Source of the DNA: Epiperipatus broadwayi
Lineage: Eukaryota > Onychophora > Udeonychophora > Euonychophora > Peripatidae
Reading direction: 5' to 3'
DNA: 64,000 nt
NCBI GenBank assembly: GCA_028023455.1
Contig: JAQFVV010000003.1
Coordinates: 644,001-708,000, forward strand
Shown here: positions 61,201-64,000 of the stretch, piece after piece
How the letters are laid out: each line of letters begins with the position of its first letter
Numbering within the stretch: position 1 is the stretch's first letter
Made by a program: the position numbers and the translations under genes
Notes under the pieces: generated by a model
What the model saw: the letters and a program-made list of their open reading frames with translations, nothing else
What the model was told of the DNA's origin: nothing
Databases searched by the model: none

Positions 61201-61310
61201 GATTATTTATCTTTTCAGCATATATGTGTTTAGGTGTATCAGTGTTATTAGATAGAGTGGAGAGAGGTGGGTGGTGTGAAAGTCTGTGCTCATATACCCT
61301 ATATTATCCT

Positions 61311-62087
61311 ATCTTTATAGGTTTTGAGGGCTCATATTGCTTCAAGCTACTATGACCCTAAATTTAGTAATAGCTTCATCAACTGCCACCTCTCTTTGCA
61401 TTTAATATGCAGCTTTGAAATTTACATTGCAGTAGTGTATAATTGGCCTAAGTTTATATACTGTCAAAGTATTTGCATATTTTTATTATTATTAAAATGC
61501 AGACAAGAAATTATAGAAAAATCTAAATCAGGGCATAATATTTGCAAAATATGCTTATCTTTGTCTCATATTACCTAATTCATATATAGGACCCAAGCCC
61601 ACATCATACCATAAAATGCAGATAATTCACAATATAAATTTACACAATCAAAAGCTATTTTTTTTGATCAGCATATATGTTAGTTTCAATAATAATTTTT
61701 TCATATATTTTTTATCAAATATAAATTCAAATAATAATTTAAAAATACATTCAAATAATAATTAAAAAATATATAAAAATAAATATTTACCATCGGCTCC
61801 CAATAATTTTTATCCCACAAAGCTCATTGGTATAATTTTTTTTTTTTTCCAATGTAATTTTTAGGGTGAATATTGTTCTGTTAACAATGAAAAAACAGAG
61901 AAAGACAAAAAAATTTAATTTACTTGATCACAAAAATTTTTAATTTTTATCGTAAAAAAGTAAAACTTACCTTTTCTGAAACTAGAAAGAAAGATGGAAA
62001 TGTAGGTGTAAAAAGCACATGTGTAGATTGCATAGATTTATGATATTTTCGAGCTTAAACCAGATGTTGTAATTTAAAAATTCATGG
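61311..62087. other. unassigned A+T-rich DNA
   Basis: Between the family B array and the mitochondrial insertion. The 84-codon plus frame at 61,324-61,578 has a fairly balanced composition but no recognised motif and no splice or promoter context. The rest is A/T tracts. Confidence 0.45.
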
Positions 62088-62844
62088 CATTTGTGTCTAT
62101 TAATTATTGAAGCTTACATGCCATTAGGAAAAATTTATATGATATTGTCAATTGGATTATTAGGACTTACTATCTGGACACATCATATATTTACAATTGA
62201 AATAGATATTCATACTGGAGCATATTTTACAGTGGTTACAATAATTATTGCTGTTCTAACAGGAATTAAAGCATTTAATTGACCTGCTACTATACATGGG
62301 ATTATAATATTTGAGTCTGCTTTATTATGAGCAATAGGTTTTATCTTTTTATTTACTATTGGTGGGATAAATGGAATTGTGTTGGTGAATTGTTTTTTAA
62401 ATATTATACCTGTTATGTTGTTGCACATTTCTATGATGTATTGTCAATAATTGCAGTATTTGCAATTTTTCGGGGGGGGGGGGGTCATTGATTACCTTTA
62501 TTTGTTGGGGTTAGAATAAATGCTAATTGATTAAAAATTCATTTTTTATCAATATTTTTAGGTGTAAATGTAACTTTTTTTCCTCAACATTTTTTAAAAT
62601 TATATGGAATACCTCATCGATATTCTGATTATCTTGATGTGTATATATTGTGAAATATTATTTTTTTAATTGGGAGTATAATTTCTTTAGTTTTTGTTTT
62701 GTTTTTATTGTTTGGGAAACATTAGTTATGAAGTAATTGGTTAGATGAGGAAGTCTTCCTTATATAGTTAGATTTTTAGAGTGAGATTATAGGATTCCTT
62801 CTTGTGATCATACATATAATAAGTTAAGAATATTAAATAATTAA
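62088..62844 (+). pseudogene. nuclear mitochondrial copy: 3' half of cox1
   Basis: Cytochrome c oxidase subunit I, broken. Read with the invertebrate mitochondrial code it shows THHMFTMEMDIHTGAYFT (usual AHHMFTVGMDVDTRAYFT), GIKAFNWPAT, YVVAHFYDVLS (usual YVVAHFHYVLS; the copper-ligand His is changed to Tyr here), [19 protein letters not shown] and the C-terminal FLEWDYSIPSCDHTYN, ending in TAA at 62,842-62,844. Frameshifts include a short deletion before TCYVVAH and a 13-G run at 62,472-62,484. TGA at Trp positions and AGA/AGG at Ser positions show mitochondrial origin. The 5' half of the gene is absent. Confidence 0.92.
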
Positions 62845-62845
62845 T

Positions 62846-63276
62846 ATGGCAAAATGAAATGTGTTAATATTTCAAGTTGTGTCTTCTCCTTTAATAGAGC
62901 CGTTAATTTTTTTCATGATCATTCATTGTTAATTTTAATTTTAATTACTATTTTAATTGGATATAGGTTAATTAGTTTAATTTTAATTAAAAATTTAATG
63001 TGATTTTTATTGAAAGGACAATGGGTTGAGGTAATTTGGATAGTTTTACCTGTTTTTATTTTAGTATTTATTGCTTTTCTTTTATTATATTTTATATGTT
63101 AGATTAAGTTTCTGATCCATTTTAACTACTAAAATAGTAGGACGTCAGTGATATTGAAGATATGAACATAATGTTTTATTGATGTTGAGTTTGATTTATA
63201 TATAATTGGAATTGATGATTTAGAAAATGGAGAGTTTCATTATCTTGATGTTGATAATTGGTTAATTTTACCCTTT
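62846..63276 (+). pseudogene. nuclear mitochondrial copy: 5' part of cox2
   Basis: Cytochrome c oxidase subunit II, broken. It starts with ATG one base after the cox1 stop: MAKWNVLMFQVVSSPLMEP, then after a one-base frameshift FHDHS, GQWVEVIWMVLP, and after further shifts LD-VSDPF (Glu codon mutated to TAA), VGRQWYWSYEH, the acidic EFDSYM block in another frame, GEFHYLDVDNW and LILPF. Similarity stops at about 63,276, before the Cu-A centre, so only the membrane-anchor part and the start of the cupredoxin domain are present. Direct cox1-cox2 contiguity shows that a single mtDNA segment was inserted. Confidence 0.9.
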
Positions 63277-64000
63277 GTCTGTCGATAATGTAGTGTTTAA
63301 AAACTATCAAAGATATTATCAAAATCATTGAAGTTTTTATAATAGATTAAAATATAGCATATCATTTTACCACCCTTGTTCCAATTCCAGTTTTTTTAGG
63401 AGAGAAACCTTAATTTCAAATACAGTAATAGTTTTTAATATCATTGTAAAGCAGGCAAGGCAATCATGAAGAATGAGAGCAATCATAATGCAACAGAACT
63501 AGGGATAGCTACTGCTTTTGTCTATGAACCTATAGTCTAATTTGTTGAATTGTTAACTGTTTTTCTCCTCTCCATTTGGTGTTAATTTAATTATAAATAG
63601 AGAAATACAAATTTTAAAAAATATTTATTTTGTTCTCCTCTTAGTCCATTTCATTGAACCCTACTTTATTACCTAAAGTAGCCTTTGCCTTTTGGAAATA
63701 AAAAAAACTTCCAAGTTTTTATATATTATCACTTAATCACAGGGGTAACTGTATGGCTAAGAAGTGACTTTGTGCAAAATAAATATCCAGCATCCCTTGT
63801 TCCATGAACAGAGTTGTCCTGAGGAGATAGGAATGGTGTAAACCCTCACATTCATCAAGGCCCTGGAACTGCATAATCTAAGTCTTTTATAAAAATAAAA
63901 AAAAAGAAATATTTTATCTTATGAAAAGTGAAACTACATTTCGTTTTTTGTCAAATCGCTGTAATTTGTAGGCCCTACACTGAATATCATATGTGAAATA
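63277..64000. other. unassigned DNA
   Basis: No gene recognised. 63,730-63,870 is less A+T-rich (gtaactgtatggctaagaagtgac; ccctcacattcatcaaggcc) and might be a repeat edge, with a weak Pol III A-box look, but lacks a B box at the right distance. Confidence 0.4.

Larger units (their letters stand above)
60030..61310. mobile_element. family B retrozyme-like array, 474-bp unit, inverted at 60,605
   Basis: Left half is minus-oriented, with actgaaacacaggcttgtta at 60,041 and 60,514 (period 473). Right half is plus-oriented, with its ribozyme at 60,683 and 61,157 (period 474). The halves are complementary over about 480 bp at roughly 98-99%, and the flip is abrupt within 60,600-60,610 (gactttca joined to ttaaactatg). 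In plus orientation the layout is X-Y-X: two direct X modules of about 220 bp, each with a hammerhead, flanking a Y module of about 260 bp with segments like cctcagggtggcctttgag. No protein is encoded; the frames at 60,412-60,687 and 60,946-61,161 (minus) are shadows of the repeated module. This resembles retrozymes and the pseudo-LTR structure of Penelope-like elements. Confidence 0.85.

Noticed and set aside
62210-62428. 72-codon minus frame over the mitochondrial insert
   Set aside because: Antisense shadow of cox1; the plus strand gives the clear match.
63740-63870. Possible cephalopod-type SINE start (tggctaagaagtgac)
   Set aside because: Only a few bases resemble it. No B box or downstream body follows.
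1-64000. CRISPR array, bacterial operon or prophage
   Set aside because: Composition, absence of genes, microsatellites, SINE/LINE relics and the nuclear mitochondrial copy all indicate eukaryotic nuclear DNA. No direct-repeat/spacer pattern was seen.

Overview
This is a very A+T-rich (about three quarters or more by eye), repeat-dense eukaryotic window with no intact protein-coding gene. Long reading frames are scarce and almost all look like chance frames in A+T-rich DNA. A decayed nuclear copy of mitochondrial DNA near the right end (62,088-63,276) reads as cox1 followed after one base by cox2. It uses the invertebrate mitochondrial code (TGA=Trp, AGA/AGG=Ser, ATA=Met), and there is no tRNA-Leu between the two genes. 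That order is ancestral for chelicerates and a few other invertebrates and unlike insects and crustaceans, so an invertebrate, possibly a chelicerate, is the best guess; a mollusc is not excluded.

Layout. 0.8-4.1 kb: a 1.26-kb segmental tandem duplication, then a 322-bp tandem repeat that flips orientation. 9.0-11.2 kb: a decayed RTE/LINE-type reverse transcriptase, split by two copies of a foldback element family ('family A'). 13.8-15.8 kb: a cluster with a short Helitron-like element, a tRNA-derived SINE with 16-bp target-site duplications, and more family A copies. 19.7-22.1 kb: microsatellites, a 156-bp tandem repeat and a 'family B' copy. 28.7-31.4 kb: an inverted/tandem 359-bp element and a large family A foldback. 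37.9-38.6 kb: a 350-bp-arm palindrome made of the C-terminal end of a Penelope-like element. 40.8-48.5 kb: minisatellites and a second SINE. 50.1-50.6 kb and 60.0-61.3 kb: family B foldbacks. 59.2-59.7 kb: another inverted/tandem element. 62.1-63.3 kb: the mitochondrial insertion. The remainder is anonymous A+T-rich DNA.

The main discovery is that two unrelated repeat families, A and B, carry recognisable type I hammerhead self-cleaving ribozymes with a minimal, loopless stem III. The best copies (14,930-14,974 minus; 60,187-60,230 minus; 61,157-61,200 plus; 50,489-50,535 plus) keep CUGAUGA, a stem II hairpin, GAAA, A15.1-U16.1 and a complementary stem I. At 60 kb the ribozyme recurs every 474 bp in a tandem array that is inverted at about 60,605. 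This layout recalls Penelope-like elements and animal 'retrozymes', and a Penelope-type fragment lies in the same window. Several other families (322-, 359- and 372-bp periods) share the same 'tandem plus inversion' design without an obvious ribozyme. All calls come from reading the sequence; no alignment, folding or database search was run.
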